A DNA stretch of 64,000 bases from Bradyrhizobium sp. (GTDB taxonomy: Bacteria > Pseudomonadota > Alphaproteobacteria > Rhizobiales > Xanthobacteraceae). The notes below the pieces were generated by a model. That model was not told the origin of the DNA and ran no database searches. It saw nothing but the letters and a program-made list of their open reading frames with translations. The first letter of the stretch is position 1. Each line of letters begins with the position of its first letter. The stretch covers positions 1 to 64,000 of the forward strand of contig NZ_JACRMG010000008.1 in assembly GCF_016219575.1 (NCBI RefSeq), read 5' to 3'. This document shows positions 41,850 to 51,130 of this stretch, piece by piece. A program made the position numbers and the translations under genes.

Positions 41850-44507
41850 ATGCCGGTCAAGACCTCGTGCCCCTATTGCGGTGTCGGCTGCGGCGTGATC
41901 GCCGGCCGGGACAGGGAAGGCAACGTCAGCGTCACCGGCGATCCCACGCATCCCGCCAATTTCGGCCGGCTGTGCTCGAAAGGTTCGGCCCTGGCCGATA
42001 CCGTCGATCTCGACGGGCGGTTGCTTGCGCCCGTCGTCGACGGGCAGGAGACGAGCTGGGATGCCGCGCTCGATCTGGTCGCGGAAGGCTTTGCCAGGAC
42101 CATCCGCGAGCACGGACCGGATTCGGTTGCCTTCTACGTCTCCGGGCAGCTGCTGACCGAAGATTATTACGTCGTCAACAAGCTCGCGAAGGGTTTTGTC
42201 GGCACCGCCAATATCGACACCAATTCGCGGCTGTGCATGGCCTCCAGCGTCGCCGGCCACAAGCGGGCGTTCGGCAGCGACACGGTGCCGGGCTGTTATG
42301 AGGATCTGGAGCTGGCCGATCTCCTGATCCTGGTCGGCTCCAACGCGGCCTGGTGCCATCCCGTGCTGTACCAGCGCATGGTGGCGGCGAAGGAGAAGAA
42401 TCCGGCCTGCCGCGTCGTGGTGATCGACCCGCGCCGCACCGCGACCTGCGAAGGCGCCGACCTGCATCTACCGCTGCGTCCCGGCAGCGATGCGGTGCTG
42501 TTCAACGGCCTGCTGGCGGCGCTGAAGCGCGCCAACGCCATCGACGGCACGTTCGTGCGCGCTTTCACCTCGGGCATGGACGCGGCCCTGGCTTCGGCCG
42601 GCGAGCAGACGGTGGCAGAGACTGCGGAGATATGCGGACTTGCCGAGGGCGCGGTCGAACGCTTCTTCGACTGGTTCATCAGGACCGAGCGCACGGTCAC
42701 GCTCTATTCGCAGGGCATCAACCAGTCCTCCAGCGGCGTCGACAAGGTCAACGCCATCATCAACTGCCATCTCTTCACCGGCCGGATCGGCCATCCGGGC
42801 ATGGGGCCGTTCTCGCTCACCGGCCAGCCCAACGCGATGGGCGGACGCGAGGTCGGCGGGCTCGCCAACCAGCTCGCCGCCCACATGGAAATCGACAACC
42901 CGGTTCACCGCGACATCGTGCAGCGCTTCTGGCAGTCGCCTGTTGTCGCCGCGAAGGCGGGGCTCAAGGCGGTCGACATGTTCGACGCGATCGCGGACGG
43001 CCGCATCAAGGCGGTCTGGATCATGTCGACCAATCCGCTGGTGAGCCTGCCCGATGCCGACCGCGCGCGCGCCGCGCTCGATGCCTGCGATCTCGTCGTG
43101 GTGTCGGATGCGCTGCGCTATACCGAGACCACGCGGCACGCCCGCGTGCTGCTGCCGGCGCTGACCTGGGGCGAGAAGGACGGCACCGTCACCAATTCCG
43201 AACGGCGCATCTCGCGCCAGCGTCCGTTCCTGCCGGCGCCCGGCGCGGCGCGCGCGGACTGGAAGATCATCTGCGACGTCGCGCAGCGGATGGGATTTTC
43301 CGGCTTCGATTACGCCAACGTCGCGGAGATCTTCCGCGAGCACGCCAGGCTCTCCGGCTTCGAGAACGAAGGCAGCCGCGACTTCGACATCTCGGCGCTC
43401 GCAACCATCCAGGACCGTGCCTATGACGCGCTGGCGCCCGTGCAGTGGCCGGTGACGCCTGAGTTTCCGACCGGTGCGCCGCGGCTGTTCGAAGCCGGCG
43501 GGTTCTTCACGCCGGACCGCCGTGCGCGCTTCGTGCCGGTCGCGCCGCGTGCGCCGAAGAATGCGACCAGCCGCGACTATCCGCTGGCGCTCAACACCGG
43601 CCGCATCCGCGACCACTGGCACACCATGACGCGCACTGCGCGGTCGCCGCGGCTGATGCTGCACACGTTCGAACCCTGCGCCGAATTCCATCCCGAGGAC
43701 GCACGCCGCGAGGGACTCGACAATGGCGCGCTGGTGCGGTTGACGTCGGCATATGGCGCGATGGTGGCGCGCGTCGCCGTCATGCCGGAACAGCGGCGCG
43801 GCTGCGTGTTCGTGCCGATGCACTGGAGCGGCGAATATGCCGGCGAGGCGCGCATCAACGCGCTGGTCAATCCCGCTACCGATCCGATTTCCGGCCAGCC
43901 GGAACTGAAACACACGCCGGTGCGGGCCGAGCCATATTTGCCGAAATGGCATGTCTTCATCCTGAGCCGGCGGGAGATCGAGCCGCCGGCCGGCGGCTAT
44001 TGGGTGCGCGGGCGGCTGGAGCGTTACTTCCGTATGGAACTCGCCTTCGACGAGCGGCCGGATAGCTGGCGCGACTGGGCGCGCGAGCAACTCGGTCTGG
44101 TCGAGGACGAGATCGAATGGATCGCCTATCGCGATCCCGGGGCAGGGCGTTATCGCTATGCCGCCGTCCGGAACGGCACGCTGGAGGGGTGCGTGTTCGT
44201 CGCGCCCGACCACAGGCTGGTCTCGCGCTCCTGGCTGTCGAGCCTGTTTGCGGAGGATCCGCTGTCGCCGGCGGCGCGGATGTCGCTGCTCGCGGGCCAG
44301 CCGAGCGATGCCCGCGAGGATATCGGGCCGGTCGTCTGTGCCTGCTTCGGCGTCGGCCGCAACCAGATCGCCACGGAAGCGCTCAAGGGTGCAGACTCTG
44401 TTGAAGCGATCGGCAAGCGGCTGAAGGCCGGAACCAATTGCGGCGCCTGCCGGCCTGAGATTGCGAAGCTGTTGCATGTCGGCGCGCGCGACGCGCAGCC
44501 CGCGTGA
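41850..44507 (+). CDS. nasA: Assimilatory nitrate reductase catalytic subunit
   Basis: 885 residues; starts 14 bp after nirD. [4Fe-4S] ligands C7, C10, C14 and C42 (TSCPYCGVGCGV, RLCSKGS), then bis-MGD molybdopterin domains (GQLLTEDYYVVNKLAKGFVG, DTNSRLCMASSVAGHKRAFG, IVGSNAAWCHP-like, GRIGHPGMGPFSLTGQPNAM GGREVGG). A C-terminal BFD-like [2Fe-2S] domain has C830, C832, C864 and C867. No separate NAD-linked electron-transfer subunit is in the window, so the extra cluster may take electrons directly. Last gene of nirB-nirD-nasA. Confidence 0.96.
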   Translation: MPVKTSCPYCGVGCGVIAGRDREGNVSVTGDPTHPANFGRLCSKGSALADTVDLDGRLLAPVVDGQETSWDAALDLVAEGFARTIREHGPDSVAFYVSGQLLTEDYYVVNKLAKGFVGTANIDTNSRLCMASSVAGHKRAFGSDTVPGCYEDLELADLLILVGSNAAWCHPVLYQRMVAAKEKNPACRVVVIDPRRTATCEGADLHLPLRPGSDAVLFNGLLAALKRANAIDGTFVRAFTSGMDAALASAGEQTVAETAEICGLAEGAVERFFDWFIRTERTVTLYSQGINQSSSGVDKVNAIINCHLFTGRIGHPGMGPFSLTGQPNAMGGREVGGLANQLAAHMEIDNPVHRDIVQRFWQSPVVAAKAGLKAVDMFDAIADGRIKAVWIMSTNPLVSLPDADRARAALDACDLVVVSDALRYTETTRHARVLLPALTWGEKDGTVTNSERRISRQRPFLPAPGAARADWKIICDVAQRMGFSGFDYANVAEIFREHARLSGFENEGSRDFDISALATIQDRAYDALAPVQWPVTPEFPTGAPRLFEAGGFFTPDRRARFVPVAPRAPKNATSRDYPLALNTGRIRDHWHTMTRTARSPRLMLHTFEPCAEFHPEDARREGLDNGALVRLTSAYGAMVARVAVMPEQRRGCVFVPMHWSGEYAGEARINALVNPATDPISGQPELKHTPVRAEPYLPKWHVFILSRREIEPPAGGYWVRGRLERYFRMELAFDERPDSWRDWAREQLGLVEDEIEWIAYRDPGAGRYRYAAVRNGTLEGCVFVAPDHRLVSRSWLSSLFAEDPLSPAARMSLLAGQPSDAREDIGPVVCACFGVGRNQIATEALKGADSVEAIGKRLKAGTNCGACRPEIAKLLHVGARDAQPA

Positions 44508-44644
44508 GCTTCACCGTGCGGCCACCAAGCCAAGCCGCGTCAGTCGCACTTGATCCCGGTCAACGCGGAATCTTCCAGATGGACAAACCGTCATTTGTCT
44601 CATGATGCGGCGGCGTGCAGTGTCTGCCGGCGCCGGAGGACCAG

Positions 44645-45568
44645 ATGACGAAGCCAATTCTTCTGAAGCTGCACCGCTGGACCACGCTGATCTTTGCATT
44701 GCCGCTGCTTGCATTGATCGTAACCGGCACGATTCTCTCCTTCGAGCCGATGGCGCAGCATGCCGGCATCAAGCCACAATCCGTCGACGCGACGCGGGTT
44801 GTCGAACTCATCAAGCGCCATGATCCGGAAGGCAGGACGACGGGAATTTCGATCAACAGCGCAGAGCAGACCCTGACGCTTCGACGCGCCGGTACGCTGT
44901 CGATCGCAAGCGGGGAGCCGGTGGCTACGCCTTCGGCTGTGGCCGGGCTGTTCCTGTGGGCGCGTGTCACGCACGAAAAGCTGCTTGGGCAATCCTGGCT
45001 GGTGACATCATCGACGATCGCGCTGGTCGCAATCATGAGCATCGGCGTCCTGATGGGACTGCCGCGCCTGCGCAACACCCTGTCCGGCTGGCACAAGGGG
45101 GCGGCCTGGTTCACGCTTCCGCTCGTCCTGGCGAGCCCATTGACCGGCCTGTGCCTGGCATTCGGCCTGACCTTTCAGGGTGGCATGGCGCAGGGGAGCG
45201 GCCGGCCGATGCCGATGGTCGATGCGGTGCAGATCGTCGCAAATTCCCACGACCTCGCAAACGTTATGTCGATCCGCCTCCGGGGCAGAGGCACGATGGC
45301 GCGCATCTATGACGGCGGCGAGCTTCGCGCCTATGCGGTGACGCCTGACGGCACGAAAGCGCTGCCCCGCAACTGGCCACGACTGATCCATGAGGGAAAC
45401 TGGTCGGCAACGATCGGCGGCACGCTCAATGTCGTCACGTCGGTTGCGCTCCTGACGTTACTGACCACGGGCCTCTGGATCTGGGCGCGGCGTAATTTGC
45501 GCCGCCGCACCCAACGCGGGCGCGATCCGGCCGGCAACGAAGCGTCGGTGAGCGCGGCGGTCTCCTGA
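44645..45568 (+). CDS. PepSY-associated membrane protein
   Basis: 307 residues from ATG 44645 with GGAGGA upstream. N-terminal helix with the family's HRW motif (LLKLHRWTTLIFALPLLALI), two central helices (SSTIALVAIMSIGVLMG; WFTLPLVLASPLTGLCLAFG) and a C-terminal helix followed by an Arg-rich tail. PepSY_TM proteins are linked to iron uptake or ferric reduction at the inner membrane. No siderophore genes nearby; not clearly part of the nitrate operon (137-bp gap). Confidence 0.8.
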   Translation: MTKPILLKLHRWTTLIFALPLLALIVTGTILSFEPMAQHAGIKPQSVDATRVVELIKRHDPEGRTTGISINSAEQTLTLRRAGTLSIASGEPVATPSAVAGLFLWARVTHEKLLGQSWLVTSSTIALVAIMSIGVLMGLPRLRNTLSGWHKGAAWFTLPLVLASPLTGLCLAFGLTFQGGMAQGSGRPMPMVDAVQIVANSHDLANVMSIRLRGRGTMARIYDGGELRAYAVTPDGTKALPRNWPRLIHEGNWSATIGGTLNVVTSVALLTLLTTGLWIWARRNLRRRTQRGRDPAGNEASVSAAVS

Positions 45569-45615
45569 GCCGCCGCCATCTGCCGCCGCGGTTGGCGCGG
45601 TTCCCTTATTGCTCG

Positions 45616-46497
45616 TCAATACGGTTCCACCTCCATCGCCCAGGCCGTTTGTTCATGGCCATGGGCGTAGGTGCGGTTGGTCTGCGCCGGATTGCGGTTG
45701 ACCAGCGGCCGCATGTACATCGGGTGCGTAGCGCTGCGCACCTCGTGTTCGACGGTGAAGAGCCGCCTGCCGTCGGCGGGGTCGACGATGTCGCAAAAGC
45801 GGTACTGATACTGGTTGTCCTCGCGCGTGATCAGACCGCGCTCGAGCAGGCGCCGGTAAGGGCCGGAAAAATCAGCGATATAGATCTGCACGTGGTGGCC
45901 GTCGAAATCCGGGTGCGCCCGATCGGTCTCGCGGAATTGCAGATACTGCTCCTTCCCCACCTTCACCCGCGCGACGGTGCCATCGCCGTTCGCAACCGAA
46001 GCCGGTATGCCCATGACCTGCGGATAGAAGGCCGCAATGCCCTTCGCGGTCCCCGGCGGCACCTCGAATTCGACATGGGGAATGCCGAGCGCAATGGGTC
46101 CGAAGCGCGCGGCATCGGGCTCGTAGATGCGTAGCCGGTTGCCCCAGGGACAGGTCGCCTCGACATAATCGTTGTGCTCGCGGAATGCGAAGGCGGTGCC
46201 ATCGAGCTTCGGCGCAACGGACGTCAGCCGGCCGAGCAGGGCCTTGCGGTCGGGGATGACCAGCGCGGTATGGCCGCGCAGCACCTGCGCCTTGCCGCTC
46301 GGCAGATGGAACTGGCTCCTGCCGACATTCACCCACATGTTGCTGTCGGACACCATCAGATAGGGATCACGGGTCAATCCGAGCCCGGCGATGTAGAACA
46401 GCGTGGCCGGCCGCTGGTCCGGCACCTGCACGTTGACGTGCTCGAGGTGGATGGAGTTGCCAAGGTCTTCTGCGGATCGGTCGAATGGCTGCGACAT
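45616..46497 (-). CDS. VOC-family protein (glyoxalase/dioxygenase fold)
   Basis: 293 residues from ATG 46497. Two VOC modules: HLEHVNVQVPDQRPATLFYI AGLGLTRDPYLM with FHLPSGKAQVLRGHTALVIP, and IPHVEFEVPPGTAKGIAAFY with QYLQFRETDRAHPDFDGHHV. Metal ligands likely include the H and E residues in these strands. Could be an extradiol-type dioxygenase or lyase; substrate unknown. Alternative in-frame start at 46527. Confidence 0.82.
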   Translation of the reverse strand: MSQPFDRSAEDLGNSIHLEHVNVQVPDQRPATLFYIAGLGLTRDPYLMVSDSNMWVNVGRSQFHLPSGKAQVLRGHTALVIPDRKALLGRLTSVAPKLDGTAFAFREHNDYVEATCPWGNRLRIYEPDAARFGPIALGIPHVEFEVPPGTAKGIAAFYPQVMGIPASVANGDGTVARVKVGKEQYLQFRETDRAHPDFDGHHVQIYIADFSGPYRRLLERGLITREDNQYQYRFCDIVDPADGRRLFTVEHEVRSATHPMYMRPLVNRNPAQTNRTYAHGHEQTAWAMEVEPY

Positions 46498-46632
46498 GAC
46501 GCGGGCTCCAAATGAAGTCCACCGCATCTTAGTGAAGCGCGCAGCCTGATCCAGCCGTTCCGTGTGCCGGCGGGCCCCTACTTTGCATGGGGTTGTTTTC
46601 GCGATTTTATGTCCCAGGCCCTGGCGTCCGGT

Positions 46633-47391
46633 CTACCCGCCGCCGTAGCTCTGCACCAGGCTCCCGGCGACCAGCGACCAGCCGTCGACCAGCACGAAGA
46701 AGATCAGCTTGAACGGCAAGGACACCACGACCGGCGGCAGCATCATCATGCCCATCGACATCAGGACCGAGGCGACGACGAGGTCGATGATCAGGAAGGG
46801 CAGGAACAGCAGAAAGCCGATCTCGAAGGCGCGCTTGAGCTCCGAGATCATGAAGGCCGGCACCAGGATGCGCAGGGACATGTCTTCCGGCGTCGCGGGC
46901 GGCGCCTCGCCCGACATGTCCATGAACAGTTTCAGGTCCTTCTCGCGCACGTTCTTCTGCATGAAGATGCGCAGCGGGCCGGAAGCGCGCTGCAACGCGT
47001 CCTCGACGCCGATCTGGTTGGCGATCAGCGGCTTGATGCCGTCGTCATAGGACTTTTGCAGCACCGGCCCCATCACGAAGGCGGTGAGGAACATTGCGAG
47101 CGCAATGATGACCGAGTTCGGCGGCGCAGTCGCGGTGCCCAGCGCCGTGCGCAAGAGCGACAGCACCACCACGATGCGCGTGAACGACGTCATCATGATC
47201 AGGATGGAGGGGGCGACGGAAAGGATCGTCAGCAGCGCGATCAGCTGGATCGCGCGCTCGGTGACGCCGCCGCCACCCTGGCCGAAATTGATGCTGATAT
47301 CCTGCGCGAGCGCCGGCTCGGCCAGCGATCCGGCGGCGACTATCAGAACAGGAAGGGAAAAAACTCTACGCGGAAGGGCCGCGATCCTCAC
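46633..47391 (-). CDS. fliP: Flagellar export gate protein FliP
   Basis: 252 residues from GTG 47391, overlapping the fliO stop (GTGA). Cleaved signal peptide then four helices. Family motifs: TSFTRIVVVLSLLRTALGT, PPNSVIIALAMFLTAFVMGP, LVPAFMISELKRAFEIGFLL FLPFLIIDLVVASVLMSMGM, and SLPFKLIFFVLVDGWSLVAG. Part of the FliP5-Q4-R1 export channel. Confidence 0.97.
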   Translation of the reverse strand: MRIAALPRRVFSLPVLIVAAGSLAEPALAQDISINFGQGGGGVTERAIQLIALLTILSVAPSILIMMTSFTRIVVVLSLLRTALGTATAPPNSVIIALAMFLTAFVMGPVLQKSYDDGIKPLIANQIGVEDALQRASGPLRIFMQKNVREKDLKLFMDMSGEAPPATPEDMSLRILVPAFMISELKRAFEIGFLLFLPFLIIDLVVASVLMSMGMMMLPPVVVSLPFKLIFFVLVDGWSLVAGSLVQSYGGG

Positions 47392-48353
47392 GTAGAATTC
47401 TTTGGCCGTCCCAGCAGGGACGCCATCTCGTCTTCGAGATTTTCAAAGCTGGTCTTTTGCGGCGCCGGCGAGGGGGCCTCGCTGCGCGACGGCCGCGCGG
47501 GCGGCGCTTCCGGCTGCACGGGCGGGGCGACGTTGTCGCTTGCCGGCCGGCGCAGCGCCGCTTCGAGCCGCTGCGCCATTTCGGCGAGATTCTGGTCGGC
47601 CGAGGAAGCCGGCGGTGCAGGAGGCGGCGGCGGGGGTGGCGCGGCGGCGCGTTCGCGCACCGGCGCCTTGGGCGGCTCGGGCGAACGCGAGGGACGCGGC
47701 ATCATGGGTTCGCTGCGCGACATCGGTTCGCTGCGCGGCATGGGTTCGCTGCGCGGCATGGGCGGTTCGCCACGCGGCATGCGCGGCGGCAGCGGTTCGG
47801 CGCGCGGCTCGCTGCGGCCCATCGCTTCGGGCGCGAAGCCGGCCAGCGGATCGGAAGGTCGCTCCATCGGCGGCGGGGGCGGCGGCACAGGCGCGCGGCG
47901 GCGGGCCTCGTCGGCAAAGGAGGGGCGCGGCGGACGCGGCGGCGGTTCGGGCATCTGCGGCTCGACATGCTCGAACATCTCGGTCCGGACCGGCTCGCCT
48001 TCCCAGGCGGTGTCGGGCAAGGGCGCGATTCGCGGCGGCGCTTCGCCGGCACCCGGGCGCTGCGGAATCTGGTCGCGCTGCGGCATGGCGCGGACGATGT
48101 TGGTCTCCACCACGATGTCGCTGGGACCGCCGATCATCAGCAGATGTTCGATATTGTCGCGGCGGACCAGCACGAGGCGGCGCCGGCCGTCGACGGCGGC
48201 GGCATCGATCACGGCGAGCCGCGGCATCCGTCCGCGGCCGGTGCTGGCGCCGAGGCGGTTGCTGGCAAATTGGCGGACGAGCCAGGCGGCGCCACCGATC
48301 AGCGCCAGGACGCCGACGAAGATGAGGAAACCTAACAGGTAGTTTGACGACAT
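47388..48353 (-). CDS. fliO: Flagellar biosynthetic protein FliO with long Pro-rich tail
   Basis: 321 residues. N-terminal membrane helix (LLGFLIFVGVLALIGGAAWL) and short cytoplasmic domain (GRMPRLAVIDAAAVDGRRRL VLVRRDNIEHLLMIGGPSDI) are FliO-like. Residues ~95-321 are low-complexity Pro/Arg/Glu/Ala with near-perfect short repeats (MPRSEP, MSRSEP). Normal FliO is ~100-130 residues, so the tail is an expansion. Helps FliP assembly. Upstream gap to flgB holds the CtrA box. Confidence 0.9.
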   Translation of the reverse strand: MSSNYLLGFLIFVGVLALIGGAAWLVRQFASNRLGASTGRGRMPRLAVIDAAAVDGRRRLVLVRRDNIEHLLMIGGPSDIVVETNIVRAMPQRDQIPQRPGAGEAPPRIAPLPDTAWEGEPVRTEMFEHVEPQMPEPPPRPPRPSFADEARRRAPVPPPPPPMERPSDPLAGFAPEAMGRSEPRAEPLPPRMPRGEPPMPRSEPMPRSEPMSRSEPMMPRPSRSPEPPKAPVRERAAAPPPPPPPAPPASSADQNLAEMAQRLEAALRRPASDNVAPPVQPEAPPARPSRSEAPSPAPQKTSFENLEDEMASLLGRPKNST

Positions 48354-48650
48354 GGATGTCCCCGGCCAACTGGCCTTTCACAAGCTCCGGTCTCGACCGA
48401 CGCGGACAACTAAAGCGAGCCGCACCGGGCAAAAGCAACGCCCGAGATCAGCCTTATTCCTTAATTCCCCACGGCAAAAACCTGCCGCCCGCTCAATTAA
48501 TAGACCAAGAATCGCTTGAACCAAAACGACTTCTGATCCGCGTGCGCGCATTGCCCATTGCTGGTTAACGCAGCTTTCGTGGCGAAAATGCGCTTGCTTT
48601 GGTGCAACTCTGCGGAGTCAGGCGTTTTGCGCCCGCCTGCCGGCCGATTC

Positions 48651-48665
48651 TTAACCGGTTGTTAA
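48651..48665. promoter_or_regulatory. Consensus CtrA box upstream of flgB
   Basis: TTAA-CCGGTTG-TTAA, an exact TTAA-N7-TTAA match (in context ttaaccggttgttaacc), 69 bp before the flgB ATG and 298 bp from the divergent fliO. The wider intergenic region 48354-48733 (380 bp) has one more ggttaac at 48564-48570 and no gene. Confidence 0.75.
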
Positions 48666-48733
48666 CCATAGCGGCGGCAAATTCTGCCTACCTCGGGCGT
48701 CCCGCCTTGGGGCAACGGGGGAGCGAGAGGCCG

Positions 48734-49141
48734 ATGGCCATTAACGATTTGCCGATGCTCTCTGCGCTGCGCACCAAGATGCAGTGGCACCAGGAGCGGC
48801 AGCGGGTGCTCGCCGAGAACATCTCCAATTCCTCGACGCCGAACTTCCGGCCGCGCGACCTGGTCGAACCCCAGTTCGACCAGAAGGGCGGAAGCGTCGC
48901 CGGCACGGCGACACTGGCCATGGCGCGGACCAGCGCCAGCCACTTGGGCTCCTCCGATGCGGGGCCGAGCTTCAAGCATGACGGCGGCAAGAGCGGGTTC
49001 CTGACTCGGCCCGCCGGCAATGCCGTCAACCTCGAGGACCAGATGCTGAAGGTCTCCGCCAACCAGATGGACTATGCGGCGGCGACTTCGCTCTACAGCC
49101 GCAGCCTCGGCCTCATCAAGACCGCGATCGGCAAGCGCTGA
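48734..49141 (+). CDS. flgB: Flagellar proximal rod protein FlgB
   Basis: 135 residues from ATG 48734 with GAGAGG upstream. Rod motif LRTKMQWHQERQRVLAENIS NSSTPNFRPRDL; C-terminal DQMLKVSANQMDYAAATSLY SRSLGLIKTAIG. First gene of flgB-flgC-fliE-fliQ-fliR-flhB, under the CtrA box. An in-frame start at 48599 would lie upstream of that box. Confidence 0.94.
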   Translation: MAINDLPMLSALRTKMQWHQERQRVLAENISNSSTPNFRPRDLVEPQFDQKGGSVAGTATLAMARTSASHLGSSDAGPSFKHDGGKSGFLTRPAGNAVNLEDQMLKVSANQMDYAAATSLYSRSLGLIKTAIGKR

Positions 49142-49166
49142 GGCGCGGGGATAAAGGGAGCGCACC

Positions 49167-49592
49167 ATGTCAAATGACGCCAGCGACTTCGCGAGATCGA
49201 TGAGCATCGCCACGTCCGGCCTGCGCGCGCAGGCCGGCCGCATGCGCCTGATCTCGGAAAACATCGCCAACGCCGATTCGACGGCGCTGACATCGGGCGG
49301 CGAGCCGTACCGGCGCAAGATACCGAGCTTCACCTCCGCGCTCGACCGCTCGCTCGATGCCAAGACCGTGTCGCTCGGCCGGGTGCGCACCGACCAGACG
49401 GCGTTCCGCGTCAAGAACGAGCCGGGCAATCCGGCGGCGGATGCGGCCGGCAACGTCAAGTATCCCAACGTCAATCCGCTGGTCGAAATGACCGACATGC
49501 GCGAGGCGCAGCGATCCTACGAGGCGAACCTCAACATCATCAGCGCGACGCGCCGGATGATCCAGCGCACCCTCGACATCCTCAAGGCCTGA
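49167..49592 (+). CDS. flgC: Flagellar proximal rod protein FlgC
   Basis: 141 residues. N-terminal SMSIATSGLRAQAGRMRLIS ENIANADST; C-terminal YPNVNPLVEMTDMREAQRSY EANLNIISATRRMIQRTLDI. 25 bp after flgB with AAGGGAG site. Confidence 0.96.
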   Translation: MSNDASDFARSMSIATSGLRAQAGRMRLISENIANADSTALTSGGEPYRRKIPSFTSALDRSLDAKTVSLGRVRTDQTAFRVKNEPGNPAADAAGNVKYPNVNPLVEMTDMREAQRSYEANLNIISATRRMIQRTLDILKA

Positions 49593-49609
49593 ACAGGAAA
49601 GTTTGAAAC

Positions 49610-49927
49610 ATGGCTTCACCGACAGTTGCCGCCAACGCCTATGCCAGTCTCGCCAAGATCATCGACCAGTCCGGCGCCGGCGCCGCGAAGGGAGCCGAGA
49701 CCGGCGGCGGTCCGTCCTTCAGCGCGCTGCTCAAGGACGCCATCGGCAGCGTCGTCGATGCCGGCAAGAAGTCCGACGCGCAGTCCATGGCGATGGTCTC
49801 CGGCAAGGCCAATGTGATGGACGTGGTGACGGCGGTGGCGGAAACCGACGTCGCGGTCTCCACCCTGGTCTCGGTGCGCGACCGCGTGATCCAGTCGTAT
49901 GAAGACATCATGCGGATGCCGATCTGA
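49610..49927 (+). CDS. fliE: Flagellar hook-basal body protein FliE
   Basis: 105 residues; links MS ring and rod. Conserved C-terminal part: MVSGKANVMDVVTAVAETDV AVSTLVSVRDRVIQSYEDIM RMPI. 17 bp after flgC. Confidence 0.95.
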   Translation: MASPTVAANAYASLAKIIDQSGAGAAKGAETGGGPSFSALLKDAIGSVVDAGKKSDAQSMAMVSGKANVMDVVTAVAETDVAVSTLVSVRDRVIQSYEDIMRMPI

Positions 49928-49952
49928 CGGAAACTGAGGAATGGCCGGTTCC

Positions 49953-50032
49953 GTCATTGCGAGCGAAGCGAAGCAATCCATGCTGCGGCTTGAAGGATGG
50001 ATTGCTTCGTCGCTGTCGCTCCTCGCAATGAC
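49953..50032. repeat. Dispersed palindromic repeat, family E
   Basis: gtcattgcgagcgaagcgaa gcaatcca ... ggattgcttcgtcgctgtcg ctcctcgcaatgac: long inverted repeat of the type abundant in Bradyrhizobium. It lies inside the flgB-flhB operon, between fliE and fliQ, where it could act as an RNA hairpin modulating downstream expression. Confidence 0.85.
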
Positions 50033-50070
50033 GATGCAGTTGATACGCGGATTGCGGAAGGAAGCTTGAA

Positions 50071-50334
50071 ATGACCGGCCCCGAAACCCTCGACGTCGCG
50101 CGCGATGCGATCTGGACCATCGTGGTGGTGTCGTCGCCCTTGATGGTGGTCGGCCTCGTGGTCGGCGTCGTGGTGTCGCTGTTCCAGGCGCTGACCCAGA
50201 TCCAGGAACAGACGCTGATCTACGTGCCGAAGATCCTCGCGATCTTCGTGACGCTCCTGCTGGCGCTGCCGTTCATGGCCGATTCCATGCACGGCCACAT
50301 GATGCGGATATCGTCGCGAATCATCGGCGGATGA
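50071..50334 (+). CDS. fliQ: Flagellar export gate protein FliQ
   Basis: 87 residues, two membrane helices: IWTIVVVSSPLMVVGLVVGV VVSLFQALTQIQEQTLIYVP KILAIFVTLLLALPFM. Standard length. 17 bp before fliR. Confidence 0.96.
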   Translation: MTGPETLDVARDAIWTIVVVSSPLMVVGLVVGVVVSLFQALTQIQEQTLIYVPKILAIFVTLLLALPFMADSMHGHMMRISSRIIGG

Positions 50335-50351
50335 TGCACTGTCCATGAGTC

Positions 50352-51122
50352 ATGCGTGTCGACATCTCGGTCCTGCCCGCGCTCGCCGCGACCTTCATGC
50401 TGGTGTTTGCCCGCATCGGCGCGATGGTGATGCTGTTGCCGGGTTTCGGCGAGACCAATATCCCGACGCGTATCAAGCTCTCCATCGCGCTGCTGCTCAC
50501 GCTGATCATCCTGCCGCTGCACCGCACGGCCTACCAGGTCGACATGAGTTCGCTGACGCCGCTCATGGTGCTGATGCTGCACGAGATCATCGTCGGCATC
50601 GTGCTGGGCGCGACCGCGCGCGTGACCTTGTCGGCGCTGCAGGTGGCGGGCTCGGTGATCGCGCAGCAACTGGGACTGGGCTTCGTTACCGCGATCGATC
50701 CGACGCAGGGCCAGCAAGGGCTTCTGATCGGCAACTTCCTCACCATCCTCGGGCTGACGCTGCTGTTTGCCACCGACAGCCATCACCTGGTCATTGCGGC
50801 GCTGAACGAGAGCTACCGCATCTTCTCGCCCGGCCAGGTCTTTCCGAGCGGCGACGTGGCTGCGCTGGCCACGCGCGCCTTTGCCGGGGCGTTCAAGATC
50901 GGCATGCAGCTCTCGGCGCCGTTCCTGGTGTTCGGTCTCGTCTTCAACATCGGTCTCGGCATTCTGGCGCGGCTGATGCCGCAGATGCAGGTCTATTTCG
51001 TCGGCGTTCCCCTGTCGATCCTCGCGGGCTTCCTCATCCTCGCCCTGGTGATATCGGCGCTGATGGGTGCCTTCCTCGATTACTTCACCGGCGTGATGCA
51101 GCAGCTCACGCCCGTCAGGTGA
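50352..51122 (+). CDS. fliR: Flagellar export gate protein FliR
   Basis: 256 residues, about six membrane helices. Motifs: ATFMLVFARIGAMVMLLPGF GETNIPTRIKLSIALLLTLI, LSALQVAGSVIAQQLGLGFV, FNIGLGILARLMPQMQVYFV GVPLSILAGFLILAL. Followed 8 bp later by flhB. Confidence 0.96.
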   Translation: MRVDISVLPALAATFMLVFARIGAMVMLLPGFGETNIPTRIKLSIALLLTLIILPLHRTAYQVDMSSLTPLMVLMLHEIIVGIVLGATARVTLSALQVAGSVIAQQLGLGFVTAIDPTQGQQGLLIGNFLTILGLTLLFATDSHHLVIAALNESYRIFSPGQVFPSGDVAALATRAFAGAFKIGMQLSAPFLVFGLVFNIGLGILARLMPQMQVYFVGVPLSILAGFLILALVISALMGAFLDYFTGVMQQLTPVR

Positions 51123-51130
51123 GGTGACCG

